Source: Cherax quadricarinatus (taxonomy: Eukaryota > Arthropoda > Malacostraca > Decapoda > Parastacidae). Taken from it: a DNA stretch of 64,000 bases. Under the pieces are notes generated by a model. The model searched no databases. It saw only the letters and a program-made list of their open reading frames with translations, and was not told the origin of the DNA. Position numbers and translations under genes: made by a program. Position 1 is the first letter of the stretch; the number at the start of each line of letters is the position of its first letter. The stretch covers positions 48,880,521-48,944,520 of the forward strand of contig NC_091292.1 in assembly GCF_038502225.1 (NCBI RefSeq). The letters are read 5' to 3'. Of the stretch, positions 11,533 to 24,032 are shown piece after piece.

Positions 11533-11936
11533 TTTTTTTTTTTTTTTTTTTATATTTTATTTAAAAAACTTTACAGCTTAATATTAAATAAAGATATAAA
11601 ATGGGTACAGTAGGATCCTCAATCCTACACAACATACACTAACAAGTTGTAACAACACATTGTAATGGACATAAAAGAGGTTACCCATATACACTCACCA
11701 AATTTTCCATACAACATACTACTATAATATAAACAATATAAACTATAACTATATAAACTATATAAAATGTAAATTATATAAACCTTTCAGATTTGTATAG
11801 TTAACATACTGTGACTGACATATAACAAAGGTTGACAACCTTCACAGTATATAATCAGAGTAATAACCTACATCACAATCTCAGTTAAAAACAAGTACAT
11901 GCTCTTCCCAAAATTAACCCCTATACAATAAGAATT
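11533..11936 (-). repeat. Extra LINE 3' tail inside the LINE-2 3' region
   Basis: A ~400-bp segment starting at a poly-T tract (minus-strand poly-A). It is closely similar to the LINE-3 tail at 10594-10970 (shared TTTATTTAAAAACTTTACAGC, GGATCCTCAATCCTACAC and further blocks). It ends near AATAAGAATT, directly against another 3' terminus at 11937 that resembles the LINE-1 tail. It is either a 5'-truncated insertion or downstream sequence carried along by LINE-2. Confidence 0.75.
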
Positions 11937-12833
11937 GTTTTTTATTTTATTGAAAACTCTGGTACAAAAAAAAAATTATGGGTGCATAAAATAAATATGT
12001 CAACGAGATACCAGGCACTAACTAGATTCTTATATAAATAAATCATAAAGTCAAAACACAGGAAAATAATCAATATACAAATAAACAATGTGACAAAAAC
12101 AAGCACACAGAATTACACACATACACAAGCAATCACGTATTATACAACGGGATACTTCATCTGGCATATTACTAGGCGTGGCTTCCGCCTGCCAACACAC
12201 AACGTATCCAAGACTTAATCTAAGAACTCAGGTGCCTTAAAGTGCACAACAATACGTTAATTTGGGCGACTACCACGGGGTTATTATCATGGACTAAGAA
12301 TAGGCACTACATTTCAAAGGTGGATCAGGATGACGCTACCATTTACTACAATGACAATATCTAATATAACAAAACGAAAATACACTGTGATATTTGACAT
12401 CTCAATAAAACACAAATGCCAGCAGCTATAAGTGAACTTATACACTGACGAGATGCACACATTGAAAAATACTGCCTCCACATATAGTTCAAGCTCCATC
12501 ACAGCTTACAGGAAAACGAAAACTTGCATATATACATATATTATTGAAAAGCACACGGACACGGCATAAAGTATAAACGGAAATAAGAAAAACGTTTCAA
12601 CTGTGCTAGGAAGCACACCATATACAAAAAGTACACCAATGACTTGTAATTGAGGCATAAAAGACGAGAAACATTCCTAAAAGTTGTATACACAAAGCAC
12701 GTAAGATATTTTGTCATCACCGTTACATAGGAGACGCACATAAACTCTGAGAACAACAAAACATTCACGCACTTGACAAACACAATTAGACACAGCTGAC
12801 CAGCCCGTTAGATTACCCACTGAACACTCACAA

Positions 12834-15800
12834 CTATCTCAAATCTCGTAACTCCAAGGCTTTATATTCAGGCGGGAAGTCTCTCTCCCATCTCCCCTCA
12901 TATACCAAACTATTTCGACATTTTGTCCTAAAAATCGTCCCTGCTAACACCCTAATTCTACTGTTACCATCAACGTGCCTCATAGCCCATGACACGAAAA
13001 TATAATCGGCCACAACATACGACACCGCACGTTGTACACGCAAGTCAACCCCACCTACATCAAAACTCAACGCCCGGAGTACCGACAAACCTCCCCCCCT
13101 ACCAAACGCAAAACCCTACTGAACCACTCTCGTACCATACCTAAAGTCTCACAGAAATACACAACATGAAAAGCAGATTCCTCCATCCCGCATACCGGAC
13201 AACCCCAGTCTTCCTCCAAACACCTATTATACAACACCACCCCAGACGGCAAGATTTCATGTAAAAATTTAAAAACCACTTCCCGTACTTGAGCAGGCAG
13301 ACGCAACTGTTGAACTCGCCTCCATATATCACCCCACGCATACATGGGATACATTCCTTCAACTCGCACCACGACTACCTCTCTACCCGCCCTTTCTAAG
13401 GTACATAATTTTACACAGCGCACGTCCCTCATGTTCAATAATACGCGAAGCATCGCGTCACACCAAATTAAATTCCTCCCTCTCCACCACCTGCGCAGGT
13501 CGTGATACAATTCGCTTAACCCGCCATGCATCCCACCCAGTCGGAGAAAACGACGCTTCACGTAACATGCCATGACACGAGCCTCTAGAGGAATGAGACC
13601 CAACCCTCCCTGATGCAGTGGTGTCTCCACCACCGCTCTTGTGAGCCAATCGCATCCAGAACCCCACAAAAATCGATAAATTCTATGCAAAAGACGTTTG
13701 ACGTCCCTCTGCAACAGAGGATACAGTGCAGCAACGTGCCATACTTTGCTATAAAGCAGGACATTAATGACCACCGCCCTCTGATGCAGGGTTAAATGTC
13801 GCGGCCGTAAACTATTTAAGCGCCCCAAGACACTATGTACAACCCTCCCCGAATTGCACGCCCTCATCTGATCGACCTCCCGCATATAATGAATACCACA
13901 TATAGTGATACGATCAACCACAGTCCACCCCTCTGCATCCACCCCATCCCCCACCCACTCCCCCAACTCCATAATTTTCGATTTTTCTCTATTAACACAC
14001 ATCCCCGTAGCCTTGCCAAATATGTCAACAAGTCTCCCAACAAAACCCAATTGCTTCCGTGAACGTAATAACACAGTAGTATCATCAACATAACCCACAA
14101 GGGTTGGTCGACCACTGCTCGGACCCAACGATGTCTCTATTCCCCGCCCACAAACAGCCCAGTAAAAAGGGGTCCTGCATACATGCAAAAAACATTTGAG
14201 ACATGGGGCATCATTGACGAATGCCCTTGCTCATGTGTACAAAAACACCTAACTTGCCATTAATTTGTACTTTAAAACCCGCTCCATTGTACAACGAACG
14301 GGCCCACATGATGAACTCATTTCCAAAACCTTGCCATCTCATAAATTTCCACAGAACCTCTCTTTCCACACTATCAAAAGCGGCTCGCCAGTCTAAAGCC
14401 AAAACACCACCCCCGCCCCTCACCCCGCATTCCTCAACAAACTCCCTGATATTCCCATGACCATCATACATTGACCTACCTGGCACACCAAACTGACTCT
14501 TATGGATTACCTTATCAAACACTTTCTTAATTCTATTCATCAATATTTTCGCATATAGTTTATAGTCACTACACATCAACGATATGGGACGGTAGTCCTT
14601 AATCGCTAACGGCACATCACATTTCCTAACTAAGACCAACACCGCCGTACGCTGAGACAGACCTAACGCCCCCCCCCCCTTCCTTCATCGCATTGAGTAA
14701 ACGAACCATAAAAGTCCGTATTACCTCCCAATGTTTGATATAAAATTCACAAGGGATGCCATCAATGCCTGGAGCCTTCCCCTTACTCATTCCTTGTAGT
14801 GCCTCCCACACCTCTGCCTCAGATATAGGCCCACCCATGAGAAGGCGATCATAATCATTTAACTCGCATCGTACGCCTCTCCCCAAATCCTGTATCGCAT
14901 GCTCACTCACGTCTTTACTTTGCATCTGGATCTTACTCCAAGTATCGACATAAAAACTTATCCCCTCAGTTGTTGTTAAGACCTGTCCCTCACTATACCC
15001 GTCAACTTCATCCTGCACCACTAAACTCACAATTTCAGTCGCTTTTCGCCTTTGTGTCTGACTTTGTAAGACGCAAGCAGACGGCTTGTCACCCCACAAA
15101 GCCTCTTCCACCCCACTCGAAATGCGCGCTCCATCGAAAACCTTATTTTTCATTACTTGGATTTGTTCTTTAATAGCATCGATCTCATCCACTGGGTAAA
15201 CCCCAGATGCCTCTCCCTGTGCATAACATTGTCGTAGATGACCCTCCAGGTACCTCTGAAACCCATACTCCATGCGAGTGGCCTCCTTACACCGATTCAC
15301 ATAAAAATCCTTAATTCGAGGCTTCACAACCTCATCCCACTGTCGTACTAAATCCCATCCCTCCCAGGAGTCTACTCCCATAGACGCCCAGAAGTCCTCG
15401 AATAGTTCCCTATCATCCGCACTTTGTAGCATCCGCGTATTCAGTTTCCAGTATCCCTTAAAACGATGCGGGAGACCTCCCCAGTCGAGCTCCACAAAAA
15501 CTCCCCGGTGGTCGGAGAAAAAGACGTTCAATACACGCACATTGATTACGACCACCTGCCGAGACACATACACCCTATCTAAACATGCTGCATAGCCCCT
15601 ACGCACAAAAGTATGCTCAATCCCAAAGTCACGTCCTCCGCGTACATCTACCAACCCCAAACCAGACAACAAGTCACCCAAAACAAGCGAACAGAACCCC
15701 GCCCCCCTCGGTTCAACATCTTTACGGCGCACTACACAGTTCCAGTCACCACCTACCACTGTAATTTCTGGCAGGGACCTCAAATAATATACCAAGACAT

Positions 15801-16182
15801 CTCTAACAAAAGTATTTTTAATGTTAACATCATGTTCAGCCGGCCCATATACCCCTACAAAACCAACTCTTCTACTACCCCAATCCCCCACGACTCGCAC
15901 CACGCGACCCTCCCCCCCTTCCTCCCAATGTCTCAGCACAAACGGGCTGGTCGCTTTTATCAACACAGCCACTCCACCTTTCAGACGTCTGGAATGAGTC
16001 ACATAAATGTCATAACCATCCATCTCAAACAAACTTCCTACTTTATGGTTATGTTCTTGCAAAAAACACACATCCACTGCAAAACGATTCAACCACTCAC
16101 GCACCTGCACACACTTTCTGACAGATTTAAAACCATTAACATTAATAGTTACACACCTAACTGTGTTAAAGGTGGCTTTCCT
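12834..16182 (-). pseudogene. LINE-2 ORF2: endonuclease-reverse transcriptase, broken
   Basis: Same architecture as in LINE-1: endonuclease motifs INVNGF, FLQEHN, VVGGDWNCV and FFSDHRGV; RT motifs GKAPGIDGIP, DYRPISLMC, LDWRAAFDS and VGYVDDTTV; a C-terminal Cys/His motif (CPVCG, HVVYFC). The frame opens right after a TAG at 16183-16185, lacks an early ATG and overlaps ORF1 by about 34 nt. Lesions: a frameshift near 14670 in a C run, a TGA at about 14193-14195 in the RT palm just before CPMSQ, a one-base frameshift near 14170, and a frameshift near 13095 in a C run. Open pieces are 14626-16110, 14211-14642, 13067-14188 and 12834-13088. Apart from these few lesions it reads well, so it is a fairly young copy. 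Confidence 0.87.
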
Positions 16183-17402
16183 CTAGGGGCTACCACTCCC
16201 TTTTTCTCTTTGCTCCGGCAAGCACCCAAGGCACTACCCGCACCTTTGGCAATCCCCGTGATATTACCTGCTGTCCTGGACTCGCGCGACCTCCCCGCAC
16301 CCGTGATTTCCGACCACGTCTTCTTCCCTGAACGTTGTCCAGGGGTCAAGACATCATCGGAGTCGGACGGGGTAGCCGCACGCTTCCTAGAAACAGCATC
16401 TTCAGACATGTCAGTACTTGGGGTGTTCTCCTTGTGAATTTCTGCCTCAACAGTGTGAAAACTCGAACTCTCCAAATCTCTCACTTTAGCTATCTGATCA
16501 GCATCATCTGCACGTAATTTCCCCTCATCAGAACACAACACAGAATCAGACTCATGCGATGCTAATAGGTCACTTAACGCAGATACAATGTCGGCTTCCA
16601 TCTCACCTGCCTCTCTTGCTATAGGGATTTCACTGTTCACATGTTCCACCTCGTCAAGGGAGGCAGTCCCAAGTAGAGTCACACAAGATGACTCTAGTAG
16701 CATGGCCCTATCAACCTCAGCACTCCATGATGTCATACGCGGCGATGTCTCGACAACCTCCTCTTCCAGAGCCTGACGGGGTACCTCACCGTCAGGTCGA
16801 CGACCACGCCCCGATGGCGGCTGGCGCTGGACACACTGAGCCGCTATGTGATCCAGAGCGCCGCAGAGGTGACAAGTTCTTCTCTGTCCAGGGTACGTAA
16901 CGTACACCTGGGAACGAAACTCATCCAGTTGAACGTACGAAGGAATCGGCTGACGCAGGGACATTTTCAACGTAAATGACCCCTCCTGAAGGCCATTATA
17001 GTGGCCGTCAGACCACCTACCCATGGTGACCAGGTGGATCTTCCCATAACGTTCAAAAACGTCACGTATATCAACTTCATTGGCCTCAAAAGGCACGTTT
17101 CGCACACGTACCCACGTATAGTATCGTGAAACGTCATGCAACTGGACAGAAACTGCTGGGGTGACTTGCTTACTTATATCCTGGTACTGGGTCACAATCT
17201 TCTCGTACATCTGAGTGTCACAAAACTTGACGAAGATCCGTGTAGTTCCATTCAAGGCGACGCCACACAAGGATTCACGTTGAATGCCATAAGTATCACG
17301 AATGATTGCTGGCAGTAACACATTTACTGATTCGCCGGTGATAGATCCCTGCGTTAGTTGAATACAAACAGTATTAACGCGGCGGCGAAACGCAGTCGCC
17401 AT
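16149..17402 (-). CDS. LINE-2 ORF1 protein (RRM-like + CCHC)
   Basis: Intact 417-residue ORF from the ATG at 17400-17402. I prefer this start to the in-frame ATG at 17423 because MATAFRRRVNTV aligns with the starts of the sister ORFs. It is colinear with LINE-1 ORF1: RRM-like block ~95-172 (VRVRNVPFEANE, IRDVFERYG) and zinc knuckle at C177, C180, H185 and C190 (CHLCGALDHIAAQC). The tail diverges strongly but keeps RKRAATPSDSDDVLTP and QRSGKK near the C-terminus. It presumably chaperones element RNA, as known for LINE ORF1 proteins. Confidence 0.87.
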   Translation of the reverse strand: MATAFRRRVNTVCIQLTQGSITGESVNVLLPAIIRDTYGIQRESLCGVALNGTTRIFVKFCDTQMYEKIVTQYQDISKQVTPAVSVQLHDVSRYYTWVRVRNVPFEANEVDIRDVFERYGKIHLVTMGRWSDGHYNGLQEGSFTLKMSLRQPIPSYVQLDEFRSQVYVTYPGQRRTCHLCGALDHIAAQCVQRQPPSGRGRRPDGEVPRQALEEEVVETSPRMTSWSAEVDRAMLLESSCVTLLGTASLDEVEHVNSEIPIAREAGEMEADIVSALSDLLASHESDSVLCSDEGKLRADDADQIAKVRDLESSSFHTVEAEIHKENTPSTDMSEDAVSRKRAATPSDSDDVLTPGQRSGKKTWSEITGAGRSRESRTAGNITGIAKGAGSALGACRSKEKKGVVAPRGKPPLTQLGV

Positions 17403-17505
17403 TGTTGTTGATGTTGTAAACACTCCTCCACCAGGTGTCGGGACTGAGGAGCAACAGCTGACAACCGCTCAGCACAACGTCTGAGCAGAGAATGAAATTT
17501 TAATT

Positions 17506-18028
17506 AGTCATTACAAATTTATGGAAGTCATTAGCCTTCCATCCCTCATCAACTGGAGGAGCACATTATATAATGCTAAAATAAAGTCAGTACACTCGCT
17601 AAACTCCAACACAAAACACAAACAACAAAACAAATTAAAAACCTCTAATTGCGATACGATTATCGCACATGAAATATGCCCAATAAAGGCTATGAACGTA
17701 CAATCTACATAAACCCAAAAACTCTGCAAGGTTGTACACCTATAATCTTTACATCATTCACACTTAATACATGAAGAAGGTCATGACGACCCTGACACAC
17801 CAAACACAGAATTCTCCATACGTTACTACGTAATTAATTGATATCATCACCTTTGCTTACTTTGCCCACTTGCATGCTACATACACTTATGCCACACATC
17901 TACACCTTCTATACCCACATACACCTCACTCTCACCCCTCCCCAGGAGGCGACCCCGCTGTGTCTCCCTGAATTCCCTCTTTTCATATGTAATCCCCAAA
18001 CCCCCACCCTTTACTCGCTCAACCCAAG
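17506..18028 (-). other. LINE-3 3' UTR, part 2
   Basis: Continuation of the LINE-3 3' UTR after the LINE-2 insertion. It shares GAGCACATTATATA and a following CTAAAC block with the part on the other side of the insertion. No ORF or RNA was recognised. Confidence 0.6.
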
Positions 18029-21000
18029 TCATAGATTCATGAGAAACCCTAACGTTAACATTCTATAACCTTCCGAAAAATCCTTCTCCCACCTCCTCCC
18101 ATACAGTTCTCTATTACGACACATCGTACGATAAACCGTTACCGCTAGTACCCGCCTCCGCACCTCAAAATACCCCCTCCCCCTTATCACCCACGATATA
18201 TATATATAATCCACTATTATATAATCCAAAGCTCTTGTGACACTCTCGTCGAACCCTCCCATATCTAGGCTTAGTGCAAGCAGAACCGACACCCCTCGGC
18301 CCCCCACACCCTGTACAACCTTACTTAACCAATACCTAACACCCTCCAGTCCCTCACAAAAGTATACTGCATGGAACGCCGTCTCATCCTCCCCACAGAT
18401 TCCACACCTTCCGCCCACAATTACCCCTCTGGTTCTTAGTACCTCCCCCGACGGTAGTATGCCATGCAGAAAACGATACGTTACCTCCCTCACCCTAGGC
18501 TTTAACTTCAACTTGCTGAACCTATACCAAATGCTCTTCCATGCGTACATGGGGAACAATCCCTCAACTGGTACAACAATCCTTTCTGCAAGCAACCTAC
18601 ACAAAACCTCTATTCGAATTTTCCTGGGTTCTCTAACCAACATCAAAGCCCTCAAAACAGTTTCACATTCCCTTAACTCCACACCACCATACAACTTACC
18701 CAACCTATCATGTACTTTTTCCATCTGTCCCCATCCCCCCGCACTCCTTCGTGCAAAACCTCCCATTTAAGAAACACACATTTAATTCTTCTCAGATCCA
18801 CCAACCCCAACCCACCCTGGCACACAGGTAACATTACAACCTCTCTCCGCAGCCAATCGCACCTTGAACCCCACAAAAAATTAAACACCCGTCTCAGAAT
18901 TCCCACAATCACCGTCCCTGTTATTGGGAACACGGCTGCCACGTGCCAAACCTTACTATACAATAATACATTTATTACAATCACTCGTTGCATGAGAGTC
19001 AGATGATGAGGTCGCAATGCACCCAGATGCCCCAGAATCCTTTCCATCAATCTATTTGAGTTTTCCTCTCGAGCAGCGTCCAAGTCGTCCTTATAGATGA
19101 TACCACAAATTTTTAAAGACCCCGTGTGTTTCCTCACAACGTTACATCTCGCCCCCCCCTCCACCCAATCACCCAACCCAATGATCATTGACTTCTCGCT
19201 ATTTACCTGCATCCCTGTTGCATTTCCAAACATTTGCACAATATCATCCGAAACCCCCAACGCCATTCCCTCTCGAACCAGGACTGTTGTAACATCTACA
19301 TATCCTATTAATCCAGGCCACACTTTCCCGTCCTCCCCCACACCCCCACTCGTGTTATATACACAATATTCAACCATTCTATAGAAGGGGTCCTGAATGC
19401 ACGCAAACAACATTTGTGACATGGGACACCCCGGCCTAAGTCCCCTACCCATTACAATCTCTTCCCCCAAGCATTCATTAATCTGTACCTTCATCTTAGC
19501 TCCTTTGTACAACGTGGTTACCCAATTAACTATTTCTTCCCCTTAACCCTGCCTCCCAAGTATAGCTCCCAATGTTCCCCTTTCCACTCTGTCATAGGCC
19601 CCCTGCCAGTCTGAAGCCAACAACATCGCCCTCCCTCTCCCCCCCTTTTGACTCCACAAAACTTCTCAGTATTCCATGACCTTCAAACATCGACCTTCCA
19701 GGCAAACCATACTGTGTTTTCGAAACCACTCTCCCTACCACACATTTAAACCTATTACCCAAGACTTTAGCGAACAACTTATAATCAGCACATAACAGAG
19801 ATATGGCACGGTACTCCTTGAGGGTGTGCTGCCCCTTACCCTTCTTGACCAACACTACAACTGCTTGTCCCCCATCACACCCTTCTCCTTCATCTGATTT
19901 AATAACCTACCCATGAAACTCCTTATCACCTCCCAATGTTGGAGATAAAATTCAGCTGGGAGACCGTCTATTCCCGGTGCTTTGCCCTTCCTCATTCCCC
20001 TTAAAGCCAGCTCTATTTTCTCTTCCGTTATTACCCCCCCCTAAAGCCTTCCTATCACTATTCCCTAAATTACACATCACATACACACCTTCTCTAAAGC
20101 CACATTCCCCACCCTCCCACTTGTCCAATACCCTTCACACCATTTATCAGCATATGCTCAGATTCCTTTCGTAGTTTGCATCTCCTGACCCACCCTATAG
20201 CCTCCCGCCATCTCATGTACCTCTAATCTCGGAATAGCTGTAACCTGCTGTCTTTGTTTTTGACGTCGCAACACACACGTCGATGACTTGTCTCCCCAAA
20301 GCACCTCCTCTACCCCTGCCTGCACCCTTACCGCTTGAAACCTTTCATTTTGTAACTCCCTTAGTCTCCCCTTGACCTCGACAATTTCATCCATAGGATA
20401 GCTTCTCCCCACAGCCCCCTGCCCATAACAACCCCTTAACCTGTCCTCTAAATAATTGGAAAGTCCATGTTTTAAATCATTGATTCGTTTTCCCACCCCC
20501 ACATAATATTTCCTAATCCTTTCCTTGGCTACACAATCCCACCATTGCACGACATCTTCCATTCCCTGTGCCTCCTCGCTAAGCTCCTTCCACAGGACAG
20601 AAAATCTTGCTAACCCCACCTCATCACTCAATCCCTTATATTTAATTTCCAGTAACTCCTGTATATTTCCGCAAGCGCCTCCCACCCAACCTCCACCAAC
20701 ACTGCTCTATGATCCGACCATGCTGCTTCAACTGTTTTGAAAGATCGCACTACAACCTCGTGAGAAAGATACACTATCTAACCTCGCTGCATACCCTCTC
20801 CTAACAAATGTATGCTTTGTCTCCCCCCCCTCGAACGCGTCCCGTAACCTAATATCCCTCATTAAATTTCTTAGGGTCACCGACACATAGCCTGCCCCTT
20901 TCGGTTCCACATCAGCCCTCCTAATAACGCAGTTCCAATCACCTCCTTCTATTGCCACCTCCGGTAATGCACGGAAAAAAAACACAGGGTCTTCACACAC

Positions 21001-21369
21001 AAACTCCTGCTTCACCTGCACATTATTCTCTGCAGGTGCATATACGCTAATAAAGGCCACACGTTTGCCCATCCACCAGCCATCTATGCGCAACACCCTT
21101 CCCCTCCCCCCCTCACTTCTCTGCAAAACAAACGGGCTCGCCTCCCTAATTATTATACCCACCCCTCCTTTCAAACGGGCAGATGGCAGGGTTACCACCT
21201 GAAACCCCGCCACCTCCAACACCCTACCCTTCTTAAAATTATGCTCCTGAAGGAACACAACATCCACTCTAAATTTATTCAGAAACATTCTAAACCATTC
21301 TCTCTTTACACTATTAAACAAACCATTAACGTTTACTGTCATACACCGGAGGCCTATTAAAGTTTCCAC
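18029..21369 (-). pseudogene. LINE-3 ORF2: endonuclease-reverse transcriptase, badly decayed
   Basis: Five open pieces in shifting frames. 20728-21369 is the endonuclease (TVNVNGL, FLQEHNFKKG, GGDWNCVIRR). 20158-20685 is the linker. 19592-19855 holds RT motifs YRAISLLCADYKLFAK and GLPGRSM. 18673-19512 holds GLRPGCPMSQMLFAC and GYVDVTTV, in which the first catalytic Asp is kept and the second is changed to Val. 18029-18766 is the C-terminal domain with CGICGEDETAFH. The Val in the catalytic motif alone would abolish polymerase activity. Frameshifts again include a C run near 20030. The endonuclease piece begins with GTG, not ATG. Confidence 0.85.
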
Positions 21370-22579
21370 CCCTGCCTCCTCTCTTCACTCTTCCGATGGG
21401 CATCAGAACGTATGGGTCTACTTGTCACCTGCACATTTCCCTCTCTTCCCTCCCTCTTCTTTCGGTGCCTCCTGTCGTGGCCACCACTACCTTCACCTTC
21501 TGCCCATATTTGCTTCCCAGGCCGCTGTGCTGGCATTAGAACATCATCTGAATCCGACGCAGCGGCCCTCTTTCTTGTGACAATCGCATCCTCCACAGCC
21601 TGGTCTGGGGATGCCTCACAATGTACCTCAATCTCCACTGTACACTGTTGCAATGATCTCGGTGACACCTCAGTCACACTGTCACTCCCGTCGTCCGAAT
21701 AGTTCTCCTGTTGCTAATGCACCACAGCCGTCAACTCGTCTTCTACCACCTTTCCAGAACCTCAGCTAATTCCTCCTCAATTTCCAACACTTCCTCCTGA
21801 ACTTTTTGCTAATCTCGATCCTCTGGAAGTGTCTCTGGGCCAGGTAACTGGTGAAGGGCCTCACCCTCTCCCCCAGCCTTATGCGCCTGATCCACTATCT
21901 CGCTCCATAGACGACCACGCCCTCCTTCACGTCGTTGAGCATCACCTGCTTCCTCCGGTGTAGAAGCGGATGCCTCCGCCTCTGGGCCAGGAGATCGTTG
22001 CCTCTTCCCACACGCTGCCGCTATGTGATCATATTCCCCACATAGTCGGCATGTACGTCTTTGCCCGGCGTACGACACCATGACCTGTGTCCTGATTTCC
22101 TTCAGGTACACGTAAGACGGTATGGGGTGTCGCAATGTCATTTTTAGGTTAAAAGTGCCCTCTGGCAGACCTGCATAGGCACCCGTCACCCACGTACCAT
22201 GCTGGGCCAAATGAACAGTTCCGTATTCCTCAAAAACTTTTCTGATGTCTGTCTCATCAGCCTCAAAGGGAACATTGCGCAGTTTGATCCATGTATAATG
22301 TCTGGATACATCGATCATCCTCACACGAACAGCTGGTGTTGCATCAAGACTTACGTCCTGAAAACGGTTGACCAACGATTCATAAACCGTTGCTGAGAAC
22401 AGTTTCACAAAAAATCTACGTGCTCCGTTCAATGCTACCCCGTACAACTCTCCATCCTGAATGCCATACGTGTCTCTGATGATTTTGGGTAGTAATACCT
22501 GGGCTGAAACTGGCGTTATTGCCCCACTGAAAAGTTCAACGCCGACAGTGTTGATCCTGCGTCTATGACTGAACGCCAT
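21357..22579 (-). pseudogene. LINE-3 ORF1, broken
   Basis: 22579-21809 encodes 256 residues with the family N-terminus (MAFSHRRRINTVG), the RRM-like block and a CCHC knuckle (CRLCGEYDHIAAAC), then a TAG stop. The C-terminal part continues in another frame at 21677-21357 and retains RKRAAASDSDDVLMPAQR. At least one nonsense and one frameshift change separate the two parts. Confidence 0.85.
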
Positions 22580-22724
22580 GTTGACTAATGGTAGTTCTCC
22601 TGGGCTGACGGCAGAGGCGCGACAAGCACCACCTCACACTACTGCAGTCAGGGAACTGAAAAGCGTTTGCGCAGGAGGTCCACACGGCCCGAGAGCAATG
22701 CGAACAATGAACATCAACTTAATT

Positions 22725-23936
22725 GGAATTTTCTGATCTTGCAGAAGTCAGCGTAAAGGAAAAAATGAGTAGATGTGTTTCGCTATCTGCGTGACCTGAG
22801 AATGTCATCCCAGTATTCTACCAACCCAGCCAATTCTACTTCAATACACACAATATGAACAGACCAGAATGCACCATAAATTTCCATTGAAGAGAAATAT
22901 CAGAGTTAAAGTTATACAGTTAATAAGCAAAGGCATTCACAAGTTATTGCTCGGAAACTAATATCCTATTTCTTTAATAAAAGTGACCAATTTGCACTGT
23001 ACTGGTAATTTTTTTTTAACACAGATTAATTTTACAGGCGATTAACTGTTATTTTACCTCAGCACATTTCAAAGTCCAACCCTATATATGATATGCTACC
23101 ACCCTCTGGGATGCCACCCAATACTATCACTAACACCTGCTTACTGCTAGGTGAACAGGGATAGCAGTTATAGCAGTATGTCAGCTGAGAGTACAACAAC
23201 CAAGCCATGGGGACACTAAGAACCTTCCACTAAGAAACACCAACTCTGTTTTGCAAAAATTCTCTAGTTATCTGACAGACACTAATTTGTCCCACAACAC
23301 ATAAGATCAACATGGTTGTAGCTACTAAGAAACTGCATTTTCAGGTAATTGGTCTTGAAGTTTTAAAGTCAACTGGTTAAGTATTTCATAAATTATCATA
23401 GGAAAATCAGTATTTCATATTTCCTGACATTTGTAATGAAACTATCAAACCGGCATCTACAGTCCCGCAAAGCAATCAAATTATTCTTTTAAATATACCA
23501 CTGTATAAGAGTTGAAGACGATCTAAAGAGGCATTTTCTAGTTATTGCACAGAAAACAATATGTTTAATGAAATTAAGATTTTAAAGCAACTAGAAATCT
23601 ATGGGGGATACCAAATAATGAAGACATTATTGCTAAAAGATTGATGCAGACCCAAATAAACATTCTGCAGCTGTTGCACAGAATTCATCCATTCCAAAGT
23701 AAATGTATACTGATGTCTAGCCCAGATGGTGAATCTGATTCTACAAAATTTAAACCCAAATGTTTTGATTCATTTTATAAGAATCATCAGCCATTAAAAA
23801 TTAAAGCCGTTCAAAAAAGGCGTTTTTAAGAAATGTTACAGAGAGAATTATTCAGTTTTATAAAGAAAATTGGAATATTGGGACCATAATAACTCGATAA
23901 TGTTTAAACATTCTATGTAGGATACAAGAGTGTTAA
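22725..23936. other. Spacer between head-to-head LINE-3 and LINE-4
   Basis: About 1.2 kb, AT-rich, without transposon motifs. It could be part of the expanded first intron of the cuticle gene. I looked on the minus strand for a short initiator exon (ATG AAG followed by GT) and did not find one. Confidence 0.5.
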
Positions 23937-24032
23937 AAGTTTAAAATGTCATTCGCTGCCTGGATGAGGTAGAGTGCGGTCGTGCTTTGCACCCCTCTAC
24001 TGTTTTCCCAGACGAGCTACTCAGTCAACAAC

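Larger units (their letters stand above)
11135..17494 (-). mobile_element. LINE-2: full-length LINE nested in the LINE-3 3' UTR
   Basis: Bounded by aaattttaatt at 11124-11134 and 17495-17505 (11 bp, AT-rich, so less certain than the other duplications). The 5' end at 17494 begins CATT on the minus strand, like the sister copies. Joining the LINE-3 sequence across it gives a continuous 3' UTR: both sides lie near a shared GAGCACATTATATA-containing stretch. ORF1 is intact (17402-16149). ORF2 is broken. The 3' region is composite: an internal LINE-like 3' end at 11937, a second 3' tail at 11533-11936, and the terminal tail at 11135-11532. Confidence 0.75.
10597..22709 (-). mobile_element. LINE-3: full-length LINE interrupted by LINE-2
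   Basis: Bounded by a 15-bp target-site duplication, aacatcaacttaatt, at 10582-10596 and 22710-22724. Its 3' tail occupies 10597-11123; the remainder resumes at 17506 after the LINE-2 insertion. The minus-strand 5' end begins CATTG at 22709. Without the nested element the length is about 5.7 kb. ORF1 (22579-21357) and ORF2 (21369-18029) are both broken, more heavily than in LINE-1 and LINE-2, which fits its being the older host of the nested insertion. It lies upstream of cuticle exon 2, so it probably sits in that gene's first intron. Confidence 0.82.

Noticed and set aside
11937..17494. LINE-2 ending at 11937
   Set aside because: No target duplication matches 17495 onward there, whereas 11124-11134 matches.
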